Origin: Chaenocephalus aceratus
Lineage: Eukaryota > Chordata > Actinopteri > Perciformes > Channichthyidae
Assembly: GCA_023974075.1 (NCBI GenBank)
Contig: CM043808.1
Location: forward strand, 24,931,578 to 24,995,577
Length of the DNA stretch: 64,000 nucleotides
Direction of reading: 5' to 3'
In this document: positions 1-12,167 of the stretch, one piece after another
Layout of the letters: every line of letters starts with the position of its first letter
How positions within the stretch are numbered: the first letter of the stretch is position 1
The notes under the pieces: generated by a model
The model's input: the letters and a program-made list of their open reading frames with translations, nothing else
Databases searched by the model: none
What the model was told of the DNA's origin: nothing
Position numbers and translations under genes: made by a program

Positions 1-950
1 TCCGGTCCACATTAATACAAATGATCCCAATACGTATGATTGTATGAACTAAAGATCTTAAAATCAATACAGATGCATTTATTATAAACGTTAGTCCTTA
101 ACATCTATCACCGTGTACATCAACATTCAAACATCTTTTAAAAGTTGAACAAACCCCACACAGCTCAGTGAAATGTTGACTTTATTTGATCATTTCAGTC
201 AAAGCTAACGTTCATATTTCTCTTTTTGATTATAATACTGAACGTTCAAAACAAAGCACTTTGGCAACTTACCACGGCTGCAAGGCATTGTGGGGCAGCA
301 TTTTCTCCTCTCCTTTCGGTTAGGGAGGTCCAGTGGTTCCTAAGCTAAAGGAGGTTATAAAGGAAGTTTGAAACCTCCTTTCCTATCATTCTAGAGAATT
401 CGAATGGCACTTATCATGGCTGCCTCTGAGGGACTTTCGGGTCATTTCACTCCGTTAGGAAGGTTCCTAAGCTAAATGGACTATTCGACTGCAGCCCTAG
501 CCTGCTAAAAAGATGACCAGAAACCCTGAGTTTTCCCTGAAGTTAGCCGGCAAAGTGAAAAGCCTGCTTCGTAGTACAGGCCTCTGATATTAATCCTACA
601 CTGGACAAATATGATATTTTAGCCAATTAACATTGCAGCCAATAAAGAAACTGCATAGTTGTCATGACAATATTCATATCAAATAGAAAAGACAATTTAA
701 ATGTACAAAGGTGTGTATCCTCCTCGTCTAGTTATGTTGTACAATGCTGCATTGATTTGGGGTCAATAGGTCACATTATATGGAAGCTATTGCAAAAAAT
801 AATTATTTTTGATTTTAATCTAAAAAAAAAAATTAACTAAAATCCACAAGAAAAGAGGTTCCAACAGTTAGTGAAGCAGACCTAGAAAACACAAGTGAAT
901 ATCAATCCAATATGTATATAATATGACTATATAAATAAATCTGGCTTTTT
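1..950. other. Intergenic sequence downstream of ZP copy A, no gene recognised
   Basis: No convincing coding exon or complete transposon is visible. The motif GGTTCCTAAGCTAAA occurs twice (near 336 and 463) beside related flanking sequence, so 300-500 holds an imperfect local duplication. Confidence 0.4.
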
Positions 951-960
951 TTTTCTCTTC

Positions 961-968
961 GTTTATTT
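961..968 (-). promoter_or_regulatory. Candidate polyadenylation signal of ZP gene copy A
   Basis: AATAAA is present on the minus strand about 155 nt beyond the stop codon, in an A/T-rich stretch. It is the nearest canonical signal I saw; actual use is inferred. Confidence 0.35.
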
Positions 969-1121
969 TTTTCAAAATACACGAGTCGTTATTGTCATCC
1001 ATCAATATAAAAGGCAGTACAGTACATTCATTGATAAAACTGTTCCCCTGGTCCCAACCAAAACAATGAACACAATTACATAAGGTGCAAATGACAAAAT
1101 GTAAACACTTGTAGAAAATAT

Positions 1122-4100
1122 TCAAAGGTTAGACAGAATAATTGCCCCAGAGGAGATCTGCCTTTGGCGTGTTGAGTCGGTGCTTCTTCGCTCTGCAAAA
1201 CAAGTAAAGATTACCAACTGCACACCAGATCGACTACATTTGATCAGACTCGGTCACTTACCCTTTTTTACACCTGCAGGTCTTGAGTAGCTCTGACCTG
1301 GAGGATGCACACACTGGCCTCTGCAGGAAGCATCTGCCTGGCTGCTTGTGTCACAAATCACTGCATCACAGTGGACATAGATCTGTGGACAGACAGGATG
1401 ATTTATTGCACATGGCTACATGCAGCAGTGGCCAAAAGACTCCAGATTTGGATTTACAAGTCTTACCTGGTCTTTCAGAACCTCGTCATCTTTAGTGAAA
1501 GTGAACATCTTTACAGAGAAGCGCTTGATGTGGGACGGGACTAAAACTCTGGAGTCACTCACAACGGGATGGAAAATTGTTGCATAGCTGTCATTGCGAT
1601 TCTCACAGCTAGTGAAGGAATTCGAAAGTTAATAAAGCAGCAGTTAAACAAATTAAATGAGTAGTTAGTAGTTAGTTTTGCACAACATTACCTGTCCACA
1701 ATGATGTCCCAGCTTGGCAGAGATGTCCCATCTTCATAAAGGGTTGCCCAACAGTTCTCAGCAATGAGTTCCAAGTGCGGGTCGGTAGAATGCATCAGCT
1801 CCACCTCAAAATACAGAGGCTGCTGCAGATATTTCACCACTGGATAATCCTCTGCTTGGTAGAAGAGCTCGTAGGATGGATCTGCAGGAGAAGAGTACCG
1901 TTAGAGACAGGAGGCCTGGACATTTACAGTTTCATGTCATTTCAAACCTTTATTTAATCAGATTGGTCCCTTGAGATCATAGATCTCTTTTTCAACGGAG
2001 ACCTGCAAACAGTGTTTTGTATGCATGAACAAGATGTTGTAAAATTCCACCATGCCTTGGGAAAGCCTCATCTGCACCATCAGCTGCCCGGTGCCGATCT
2101 CTGCAGCAGGCTCATAGGTTCTTGGTTTAGCGCTGAAGGCAACAGTCTGAGTCTCATTGACCACATAGAAGCAGGAAATGGTTTGCCTATTAAAAAAATA
2201 AAATATATAAATGCATACATTGAAAGTGTTCATCTCCAATTATACAGAATCAAATATTTTACCTGTAATCAGGATCAACTGGTGATGTGTTCGCTGCTCC
2301 TTTGGCGTTGTTGTAAGACAGGCGGATCTCATTTTCATACATCATGTAGTTGTCAAAGAACTATTTAACAACAAAAACGCATTAACATTTGACAAAAAAA
2401 CCCTTTTGATATTTCAATGTGATTCACACTCACCGTTCTGGTGGTTCCACAGGTATCCACACTGAAGGAGAAATATGCAACACGGTCGTCGCTGAACTGT
2501 GGTGTGCAGGACTGGTCCTTTAGCGTCAGCTGACTTGGCTTCAGATTACGAGTCGATTCAACCTTCACAGCCACAGTGGTCATTGTGCCATTGGGGTGGC
2601 ACTCTGGAGGAAGAAGCAGGCAATGTGTAAAGCAACACAAATGCATCAATTAAAGCAGCAAATATACTTAAATGTTCCATCTTACCTGTTGCTTTCAAGG
2701 GGAAGTAGCAAGCCAGATAGAGATCAGCAAGCACCCAGTCGTTTGCACGATCCAACAGAAGCAGGTCAATTCTGGATTTGACTGATTCTGCAGTGAGCAG
2801 CTGTGGAAAAGAAAGTAAAGTTAGCCAATGCAGAAGATCTATGGTGGGATTTTGTAGTTTTGACATACCTCGAAAACAGCGTCCTTGGCAGTGTATGGCA
2901 GAATGAGGCTGAGGTGTGTGCCGTTCTCATAGACATTGTAGTCTTCAGCCATCTCAGCCGTCAGCTCTCGAGGTCCAACAACAGCTTTGAAATTAGAGCC
3001 GTGACTCCCGAACTTCACGCTGATGTAAAACTGGTTCTGGTCACAGGTGCCAGCCATGATGGGTAGCACTAGAGCAGCAAAACAGGCATTATCCATTTGA
3101 TTGTGTAGCTTTTACTCAAATATGTTTTATTTAATTTTAGAAAACACAATTTGCATGAAGATATTGTCAAAAGCAAATTCAATATGATCTCACCAACATC
3201 CTGCAGAGAGGCCTGCAGGTCAACCGGGAGAGCAAAAGGAGTTTCTTCAGGCAGGACGATCAACCCAAAGATCAGAGGGAGGAAGTAGGATGTAACCAAG
3301 CGCTCAGGATTCTGCAACAAATGAAATAAAAGCTCAGCAACACTGAAAATATGTTTGTACAAAGTGATATTTTGAATCTATAATGTCATACATGTTTTAA
3401 GACAACATCGGCATCAAAGGGCACTTGAAGAGAGAAGCTCTTGGAGCCATTAGCCAAGCTGTGTTCCTGGACTGTGAAGCCTTTGGCATTGCTCTCCTCA
3501 ACAGTGAGGACCCCGGTGGAGAAGGTGATGTTCCTCAGCTCAACGTCATGGAGGAAGGTTCCCAAGAGAACGCTGAACACCCGAGTCTCTGGGACAGTGT
3601 CTGAGGAACAGAAAGTGGCAGGTTTACACCTTCTAAACCAGCCTCAACATTGATAGAGAAAAATTTAGTAGTTGGATTGAGTGCTATTTAAAAAAAAAAA
3701 AAAAGTGCCCTTTGTAAGCAAAAGTAGATTTTGTACTTGGCTTCAAATCCCATCCAAACACACCATTTTGCAAAAACTGAAGACTTTATTTCATGGTTTA
3801 GCAGTCTTCAGGATATATCGGAGCAAGCCCGAGTTCAAATGTCATTTTTTTTCATACCTACTAGAAAATGTGACTTACCATCCTGGATTTGGGGAGATTG
3901 AGGCATCAGAGGGGTCATGATGGGGAACAAAACCTTGTATCTGGTATCATCTTGGGTGTCATCTTCTCTCCACAGTACCTCAAGCATGGGCTCCACAAAG
4001 TAGGTGATGTGGTACTGGTAATCTGGGGCATGGCTCTGCAATAATTCATGACATTTCAATAAAACATGCAAATGCACTAGTGACTCTTGCATTTCTAATC

Positions 4101-6120
4101 TAGAGATTTCCCCAACCTTGTAGTAACCATCAGGCGAGCCCACTGGGATCTCGACGACGATGTGGAAGTCTGTGGTGCTCAGTGTGTACCCCCGTGCGGC
4201 CATCTGAGATCTATCAAGCCTCTGCCCGTTGATTCCCATGTGCATTTCTGAGACTGTAATTCTGCCGTCCAACAGAGGAGTCACACGGCGAGGTACGTGC
4301 CAAGAGATCATATCCTCGGTGAAGAGGACACCACCTGTTAATGACAAAATGGAGCTGTTGAGGTTAACTGTGCAACAACTAAGCTTACTGTGAATGCAAT
4401 ATGTTGCTCAGGACTCACCTTTGGGACAAGCAGCTGCCAAGTTCACTACATTCAGACCCTGTGGTGCCATGTAGTAGGCGCTCACCCTGAAAACTTCCAT
4501 GGGGACTCCAGCCACCTAAAGAGAGGAGAGGTTTAATATAATTGACAAGGAGGGAAAGGAAATAAACACTGTATAGGAGTGTGTTGCTTACATCCTCTGA
4601 ATAAGTCTCTGCTGTATTGGACGGGCTTCGCATAACCAGACGACTAGAGGTAGTTTTGGCAGCGTAGCCGACTTGTTCAGCCTCTTGCAACACCATGGCC
4701 ACTGGTTCTGGGGTGTAAAACGTCATCTTCCAGATACCTTGTGATGCACCAGAGGCCTACAGGAAAGAACAAATAATAATTAAATCCTCATTGGTGTAGG
4801 GAGGAATTAAACTGTAGTATCTGAACAGTTTAATTCAACATACTTCAAGCTTGGCGTTGAGCTTCTCGTCTTTACCATCCCGAGTCTGACCCTTAGCTTC
4901 AGCATCAAGGTTAGCCATGTGGTGCGAAACCTAAAACAGAAAATGGTGGTTTTAGCATTCGTTTCCATACACACAAGATGGTGGACTCATCAATATAAAG
5001 ATGACCTACTTCCATGTAGTTCCTGTCGCAGAGGATCTCCCTGGAGGCCCAGCGAGTGTAGCTGCAAGTCTGAAACACATCATGACTGACCACGTCTGAT
5101 GGATTCTCGCCGTACATCTGGAGTCTCAAGCCAACGTTAAATGTAGCATCATCCTATAAATATAAAAAAAAACTAAATTAAGTGAAACTCCCTAATATTC
5201 TTTGGTTCCAGCTTCTTTGTCATTTAAAATGTAATATCCTTGCCTTCAGGGACACATTTGAAGTCTAAATGGATATTTGTGTATGTAACAAACAAGTCAA
5301 GAAAGTACCAAGCAGATTAATGGAGGAATACAGTTTTGAGTGGAGCAGTGCTAATATTTTAGGGATGTACCAAACAAAAAGGGAAATGTACTTTGGGTCT
5401 TTTAACGGTAAGGGGTTACAAATAAATTCAGGGAAACACAAAAATGGGCGCAACCATGCGTTTGTTGAGCCATTAATTCAGTCACTTGGACAGAATTAGC
5501 ACAGCTAAACCTGGTAGAAAATTACATTGAATGCTGTTAAACCACTTTAGCTCAAAACAAACCTCGTTGTCCACAAAGCAGCCCATCAGGGAGGTGTAGA
5601 TTCTGGTGTTACCCCACGGGTCAGACTCCATGCTGTATCCACACTGAGCAGCCATGCTAGGTGTTAACAAAATGTGCTTGGTGCCATCTGAGGGGAGAAA
5701 ATAAGCTTTGTCAGGGACCCCTTTCCTCAGTGACGAACCAATCAGCTGCATTATTAGCAGTTAATACTTACTGATAGCCTCCACCTCAAGCTGGTTTCCC
5801 ACTGCTAAAGCCTTGTCCAACGACAGTCTCATTACATTTGCGGCACAGTCAGACCTTAACCCACTGCCTGTTAAAATAAAAGGCTTGTGAGGAGAATGTA
5901 AACCGACTTAATATGCTGTGTAAAATGACTTGATGAGAATTGAAGCTTACTTGACTGCGAATTTAGCTTCACATTAGGCCTGGCTTGACACAAGATGATA
6001 GCTGCAGAAATCCATAACAAACTTGAACACATAAAACACATCAATTAGAGACAATTAAGTACACACACATAGAAAGAAATCTATAAGAAATGTAACTTAC
6101 ATGTTCCCAAGCCTCAGCAT
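1122..6120 (-). CDS. zpax: Zona pellucida (ZP) domain egg-envelope protein, ZPAX-like, copy A; 21 exons, 910 aa
   Basis: Secreted egg-coat (chorion) glycoprotein; ZP domains polymerise into the extracellular egg envelope. Exons (high to low): 6120-6101, 6021-5951, 5867-5772, 5687-5563, 5153-5010, 4930-4844, 4756-4592, 4515-4419, 4334-4117, 4035-3879, 3600-3392, 3311-3194, 3068-2869, 2800-2686, 2603-2434, 2360-2263, 2186-2056, 1881-1692, 1608-1467, 1382-1274, 1192-1122. They sum to 2733 nt (911 codons) and keep one open frame. The ATG at 6120 was chosen because exons 1 and 2 together encode a hydrophobic signal peptide of about 20 residues. From about residue 608 a ZP domain is visible: ECHPNG, CGTTR, YENEIR, KYLQQPL, NCWAT, then HCDAVICD and a C-x-x-x-C. 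The long N-terminal half fits ZPAX (about 900 aa) better than ZP2 or ZP3. No membrane anchor is seen at the C-terminus (ends SGAIILSNL), as usual for fish ZP proteins. All introns are GT-AG except intron 17, which uses a GC donor at 2055-2054. The subfamily number is uncertain. Confidence 0.92.
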
Positions 6121-6249
6121 GTTGCAGTTTGTAAGCAGTAAAACCAAAAAGAATACAGTCAGTATCAGAGCTTGGCAATGTCCCGCACACCTTCCAACAA
6201 AAACACAAGTCTAAAAGGAAGGGGACTGGATGATTAACTGAGACATCAG

Positions 6250-6288
6250 CAGCTGCTTTATATTTCACTTCACGACAAAGCACAGGTG
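6250..6288 (-). promoter_or_regulatory. Putative promoter of ZP gene copy A: TATA box with flanking E-boxes
   Basis: Read on the minus strand, ATATAAA lies at 6264-6258, about 140 nt before the ATG. A CACCTG E-box lies at 6288-6283 just upstream, and CAGCTG at 6255-6250 just downstream. Oocyte ZP genes are known to be driven by bHLH factors (FIGLA) through CANNTG sites near the TATA box. Spacing and orientation fit, but the start site and the 5' UTR structure are inferred. Confidence 0.5.
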
Positions 6289-6306
6289 AGGCTTGTTAAG
6301 GATTAT

Positions 6307-6308
<2 letters not shown>

Positions 6309-6380
<72 letters not shown>
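6309..6380. repeat. (CA)n microsatellite just upstream of the copy A promoter
   Basis: About 36 uninterrupted CA units, beginning roughly 45 bp upstream of the TATA-like box of ZP copy A. Long pure CA arrays are length-polymorphic in fish. Confidence 0.97.
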
Positions 6381-6381
<1 letters not shown>

Positions 6382-6958
6382 GTGAGCTGATGTATGCCTA
6401 GTGTATTAAGAACATATTGTAAAAACATATGTATGGAAAGGAAAAACACACATTTTCCAGTAATGTAAAAAAAGTATTTATTTTGTCTACAAAAGTAGAT
6501 TTTTATTATATTACTTTTTTATATTTGAAGAAGCAACACAATAATCCACAGTTAATAATAAATTAAATTTGTCCTTAAAATCACATGTGCTTTTGATTTT
6601 TACTTTGAGCCTTCTTATAATGACTGTAATCTAACACTTGATTATTGTTTGTATATATTCTCAAACCACTAAGGATGCATTATTACAGACAGTAAAACCC
6701 GAGCTATCATTTCACCTGGGTCGATTTTTCTGCTCTGTCCAATTATGCAATGATATATGTTCATTTATGAGGGCATAACAATATGTTCCAACTGGAAGAG
6801 TGTTGAGTCAGTGCAGAAGAAGGAATAATCAATGCTCTGCTTAACAAAAACCAAATCAAAATGTTGCACCCATCCCTGTGGGATTTCTACTTGGTTTCAT
6901 AGGCTCAAACTGAATGTTTTTGCAGCAATAGTTTTATTTTCATTGTTTCTGTTCCTTG
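6381..6958. other. A/T-rich intergenic DNA, nothing recognised
   Basis: No splice-supported exon, repeat termini or conserved motif is visible between the CA microsatellite and the next transposon. Confidence 0.4.
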
Positions 6959-8144
6959 CAGGCCCGGACTGGCCATTGGGAGGTTTCCCGATGGCCTGGC
7001 CTGCTAAGTGGCCTGCTGGCCTGAGGAATTATTTTTGTTATGTATTTGAACTCAACGCTGTGCAAATGTGGTTCTGACTCTGCCTCACAGAGGGTGACTG
7101 GCTGTCTACATGATGTGGCCTGCCGACATGGCCACTTTCATACATATCATACACTAATGCCCTCGATTGGTCTCTGTGTGTCATTCAAGCTCGGGAGGGT
7201 GTGTATGTGTGGCGCGAGCGAGCAAGAGAGAAAGCTCGCGCACCGGTTACGTGTATTGTTGTTGTTAGCATCTGGTGCTAGCTAGCTGCGCTAATGGATA
7301 TGAGCTGTCAACAAGGTGGAGGAGAGTCCTCTCCTGTCAGACTGAGAACTACAGCTCAGGTGAGGTAAAGGACTCTGAGTGTTTAGATAGTTAACTTAGT
7401 CTAAGTTCTCTGTGGGTCTCAAACGGTTTGGTCACCATTTATGTAAACACATATTTCCAGTTGAAGGGGGAGTGATTAGTCAAATATGGATGAATAATTA
7501 AAAAAAAAATGTTAACTAGGTGAAAAAAGGTAAGATAAACTTTAAAAACTTGTTGAGAGCTAAAACTAGTCTTTGCTGCTGCCTCAAAGAGGAGCAGGGG
7601 GAGACGGGTGAGGCTGGTTCAGGAGCCCAGACACACTCACAACTATAAATGAACCAAAAACAAATAAATAAACAAGTTTCAATGTTTTTTCATATTGGAT
7701 ATGGTACAGTATGTTATTGGTTATGGCCATGTTCTTAGGATTTTATGATTATTTAAATGTATGCAGTTCTGTTTCATATGGGTGTAGTCTCTTTATTTCC
7801 CCCTCAAAGTGCACCAGATTGATGCATATAAGTCCAACATTTAAAAAAAAAATCTTACCGGGGAGCAAGCCCCCGGACCCCCATAGAGGATTTGAGGTCC
7901 ACCTCCACTTAAAGTATGTTCACATGGACAGGTTCCTAAATAGATTTGCACATTTTTTTGAAATAGTAACCCATGTCCATATGTTTATTCTGGGGTAGTA
8001 GATTTATAGTTTAGGGCTATCACTATGGGCAGCAACGCTGTAAATATTGACAAATAAATCCAGAAAAATGGCACAAAAAAAACTGGTAGTGGCCTGGCTG
8101 GGTGTATAATTCCCGGCCTGACTTATTGTCCCAGTCCGGCCCTG
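6959..8144. mobile_element. Non-autonomous DNA transposon, hAT-like termini (CAGGSCCGGACTGG)
   Basis: The left end reads CAGGCCCGGACTGG and the right end is the reverse complement of CAGGGCCGGACTGGG, giving near-perfect terminal inverted repeats about 1.2 kb apart. The ends resemble teleost hAT elements, and the interior has a segment of the kind seen in degraded hATs (around 7858-7900, runs of C beside CCCCGG). No 8-bp target duplication is visible, so boundaries are approximate. No transposase frame survives. Confidence 0.6.
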
Positions 8145-8467
8145 CATGAACAACACGTTATTCAGACACAAATTACGTCTCCTATGTACCGTGGTAAGGT
8201 TGACAACGAACTACAATCACAAAAGCCAATATGTGCTGTCCTCCGAGCTGCACACATTAAATTGGTCACTTTCAGCAGCCGGAGAAGAAACAAGTGCTCA
8301 GGGACCGTCTGCAAAGTTCTCTGAAAAAAGAAAATACAATAATATTCAATCACTTCACTATTATACATTATATTATATTATACATACTGTACAATGTTAC
8401 ACATTGTATATACAGTATGTTATATATAAATTAAGACAACTTTTTCATTCGCTATGAAACAGTAAAA

Positions 8468-8990
8468 TGGTCACAATCTTATGAAGGACCCAAATGCAGC
8501 ACTCGAGAAACCAAGGAGTATTGGTAATGAACTTTATTGGTAATAATACCAGAGCAGAGGGATACCAGCAGAACAGTATCAGCTGGATGATGTGCAGGCA
8601 ACGAACCAGAGGACAGCGGGCATAAGGTGAGTCAGGGCCGGGCAGAGGGTCAGGGAGCAGGGGAGGTGGTCAACGGAGGTACAGGCAGGGTCAGAGAGCA
8701 GGCAAGGCAGGATAGTCCAAGGACAGGCAGGATCAGGGATCAGGCAGAGCAGGCAGGTCGGGACAGGCAGGGTCGGAACCGGGTAGGCAATCTGATGACA
8801 AACGCGTGAAAGACTAGCATGAAGGCAAAGTACGATCTGGCAACGGGTGTGTGTCTGGTGAGGGTTCAAATACTGGCAGTAAAGCTAATGGGTGCAGAAG
8901 AGAAAGAGAGTGAGCAAAAACGTGGGTGTGGTTAACAGGTGAGACAGGTGAATGGAAAACTACTGGTGAATGATGGAGCAGACTGTAACA
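8468..8990 (-). mobile_element. Solo LTR (Gypsy-like), minus orientation
   Basis: About 523 bp bounded by TG...CA on the minus strand (TGTTACAGTC to GTGACCA). Near its 3' end on that strand is an AATAAA signal followed by a tail containing TTTGGGTCCT, a pattern common at LTR ends of fish Gypsy-type elements. No primer-binding site or coding region adjoins it, so it is probably a recombination scar. Target duplication is unclear (AAAA versus AAAT). The middle (8640-8790) is a degenerate GGCAGG-rich minisatellite. Confidence 0.55.
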
Positions 8991-9838
8991 AAATAAAGTT
9001 AACATTGAAAAATAAAACATTTCAGGCTTTTCACCTACTGTCCAATATTAATGAACAAATCTACAATCTAATGTCAGACATGGAAAACATCGTGAACATC
9101 TGTGACTTTAATCTGTAATTGAAATATTTAACATCTTAATTAAGAATATAACAATTTAAAACTATGGACAGGTGATTATTAATCATTACTTCAGTTGCCC
9201 AAAATCTTTAGCAAAGCTTTTTTCTGGATTTTTGTTTGTTTTTTTACAAAATGCAGCTTTCATTTTGCCGATTTCAAATCACTGGCTGGGCTAGATTTCC
9301 CCCCACATGCCGTTTGTAAGCGCACTACTTCTACTGTGGTAGTAGTTAAACTAAAAGCCTTACCTCCCCAAATCCTGGTACCTCTGGTAAAAGTTACACA
9401 AACTCACCTATAGCCTCTTTAGTTTGGGAGGATACACAAAACGCAATACCACGGGGTCTTTTTTTTGGGTATTCGTGCAGCAGTCATTTCGAGGCACTGC
9501 GTTTGAAACCATCTTCCACAAGTTTCACACTGAATCTACATGGGGATAAATGCAACAAAGATATTAAGAAAATGTAAAGTGTAGGACACTTGTAAAGCAA
9601 GCATATTCATATTCATATTTTATAGAGATTATACTTTTTTTAAATATATATATATAAATACTTGTTGTTATTCAGGTTTATCTGTACTGTGCTAAAACTT
9701 TAACAAATTATAAGAAAAACAAAAGGAAACCTGTAATGCATAAAAATATACAAAATGTCATTACTTGTAAGTTATTCCTGAAATCTAACTCCAGATGATC
9801 TATATATTATCTACTATTCAGATTATCTTCTGGAGTTT
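8991..9838. other. A/T-rich intergenic stretch without recognised genes
   Basis: No coding or repeat structure could be supported here. A short ORF at 9195-9413 has no recognisable domain and is probably chance. Confidence 0.35.
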
Positions 9839-9839
9839 C

Positions 9840-11310
9840 AAAACAATTCATCATGTAGTCTCACCCAAACAGCATCAACAGCAGTTGTGGGCAGGTCCTC
9901 AATTCCACAGAAGGAACAGAAGTCATCCTTTGAAACTGAAAAAATAACCGGTCTATTACTGTTCAATTTACAGGAAGCCATCCATATATTCATTTCATAT
10001 TTTTGGCTAATACCTGATCCTTTGAGAATTTCTTCTGCCATGTCTCTTCGTATACTGTATGTTGAAGTCATTGTTTTGATGACTTGATGTGAAACGTCTG
10101 TGGAATTTTTGGAAATTCCTTCATTGTCATCTTGGCCATCTGGAAAGATGGTAAAATAACATGACGTTATGACGTGTATTTGAATTTCCCTTTAAAATAA
10201 AATGCTTTATTATGAATTAACACAAGATGTTGCATTGAATCACCTGCATGACAAAGGATTCACAACTGGTGGCATCTTTCTGGAAGGTGTGGGTTATCTT
10301 TCCAGGCTGCCATTTGATGTTAACCCAGTCCTCTTTTCCCAGTCTCTTCCGGCACATCTTGAAATACTCTCTATAGAACAATAGGGAAACAAATGTAATT
10401 GGCGCTTACTCTTTGCCTTTACCAAATGTGCATTTAACCAATGTATTTCCTGTAATATATTTTATACTACCCACATTTGTAACCAGCCTTTCTGGAGTCC
10501 TCAACTTCATTTGACCCTTGCAGAGGATCAACCACATACATGTGGTTTAAAAGGGCATGGAGGTACTGTTTTAAAAAGTAGCATACGGTATAATTAAACC
10601 AAACCTTTTTCAATATGTCAGCAGCAACAATAATGTATCAGCTTTTCTTCAAAAATGAAAACCACAGTTAACTAATATTCACATTATTAAAATCAGTTCA
10701 ACTGTTAAAAAAGCTATTAAAAGTAATACTAAAATAATAACTACCCATTTTAAATGAGTATAATTAAGACTTAAAAGTATTGAAATCATTAAAGATGGCA
10801 GATCAGATGAAAGAAAGTTGCACAATTTGGGGTCAGAAGACTAACATCTTTAGTGGAGCAGTAGCGACCACCAATGAGAAATGGTTGAATGAGTACTTAT
10901 TTTGGACTACATTTTATATTGTTTCCCTATGATAGAGATGAAGAACATGAAGACATTAAAACAAAAAGAAGCATTTTTAAATCAGTCCAGAGGCAAAGAT
11001 GCATTTACAAAATGGGGTTGCATGAGATACACATTTTAGTCTTAACTCTGTCAGTATATGAGTAATGTATTACAATATTTTGTAATAGCAATGTATATTT
11101 AGTTGTATGCATTTGAATAAATGTAATCATACATCTTCAAAGTAATAGTTGATGAACTTCAAATGTGCAAACCCTGAGCAAAACATACATGCTGTAAAAG
11201 CAGCTACAGTATGACTACACGAGTTGCTGTATACTCGTCACCACAAACTTCCACTGCACATTTCTTATATTCACAAATGCAATGGCTCCATCATATAGAT
11301 CAAATGTGAC
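9840..11310 (-). pseudogene. Decayed Ulp1/SENP-type (C48) cysteine protease gene with start of a PHD-like finger
   Basis: Four to five exon-like blocks lie in order on the minus strand with plausible splice sites. 11310-11242 ends NVQWKFV, where this family normally has the catalytic His-Trp; here His is replaced by Gln. 10565-~10500 carries MYVVDPLQ (the region after the His box). ~10376-10247 carries FQKDATSC, matching the catalytic Gln...Cys box, then a GT donor. 10141-~10023 continues as MAKMTMKEFPKIPQ but a frameshift separates it from RRDMAEEILKGS. The block ending at 9838 has FCSFCGIEDLP, resembling the start of a PHD finger. In fish such Ulp1-PHD genes are often transposon-linked. The missing His and the frameshift argue for a pseudogene. 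Family assignment is from motif memory. Confidence 0.5.
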
Positions 11311-11583
11311 CTGAACAAATTAGGGAATATGTAAACATAAGTGTTATTAGTGTGAATGCTGTTTACAGCATTCCACTATAGTACTTCAAATCTTTATTCT
11401 TCCCCTTAAACAAATTATTTCAGCCAATACTTTGGCACTCCATAACTTCAGCTTATTTTCAGCTACAGAAACCATTCAAATATTAAACTATTCAGCCTGT
11501 TCAGGAATCGATGGGAAACCTTCAACATTTTCAAAATATTTCACACTTTTTGAAATATTCAGCTTTTTAAACTCTTTTGTTTA

Positions 11584-12167
11584 AAGGCCCTGACACACCA
11601 ACCCGATTTTGTGAGTCAGAGGCCGTCAGAGGCTGTCGGGCATTCGCGGCGCCGTAGTCAGGTTGGTGTGTCCCGCACCGTCGACCGTGACACGCCTTAT
11701 TTGGACTGCCAGACCCGATGCATGGCCGATTCAACATGTTGAATCGGCCATGCATCGGGTCTGGCAGTCGGACCAAATAATCGAAGCGAAGCGGAAGTGA
11801 GGGACGTAAACAAACGATTTAAGAAGGCACACACAGACTGCTATTCCTTTTCATCTCATCATGGCGATCTGGAATGATGCAAACGAAGACCTGCTCATCA
11901 CCTTGATCCAGGAGAGGCCAGCTCTGTATGATATTACGGAGAAAAGATACTCTTCTTCTTCTCTGTCTTCCGGTTGTTGCCTCTTTTGAATGACGAATAC
12001 ACACTACCGCCGCCTGCTGGTAAGGAGAGTTATTGCCACTCACGCACTGAAGTCGGTGCGGTGTGTTCCCGTGCGACACATGGCCAAAACGCAGGAGAAC
12101 ACGGCCAGGCAACAGCCGACTTCAGCGTCGGCTAGTCCTCTGGTGACTGCTTGGTGTGTCAGGGCCT
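11584..12167. mobile_element. PIF/Harbinger MITE with TTA target duplication and large internal palindrome
   Basis: Terminal inverted repeats AGGCCCTGACACACCAA are flanked by TTA on both sides, the TWA target typical of PIF/Harbinger. The second internal unit of the host repeat (around 12350-12365) shows the uninterrupted site. Inside lies a short ORF (11861-11989, 42 aa) beginning MAIWNDANEDLLITLI and including ERPALYD, which looks like the N-terminus of the MADF/Myb-like protein encoded by Harbinger elements. A perfect 62-bp palindrome sits at 11706-11767. Confidence 0.8.
11861..11989 (+). pseudogene. Truncated Harbinger MADF (Myb/SANT-like) protein, N-terminal 42 residues
   Basis: The pattern DLLITLIQERPALYD is typical of the first helix of MADF domains, which bind DNA and accompany the Harbinger transposase. 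The frame ends after a Ser-rich stretch that is unlike the domain, so only a fragment remains. It lies within the MITE and supports the PIF/Harbinger assignment. Confidence 0.5.

Noticed and set aside
5265..5499. ORFs within intron 4 of ZP copy A
   Set aside because: They lie between well-supported exons 4 and 5 and match nothing in the paralogue.
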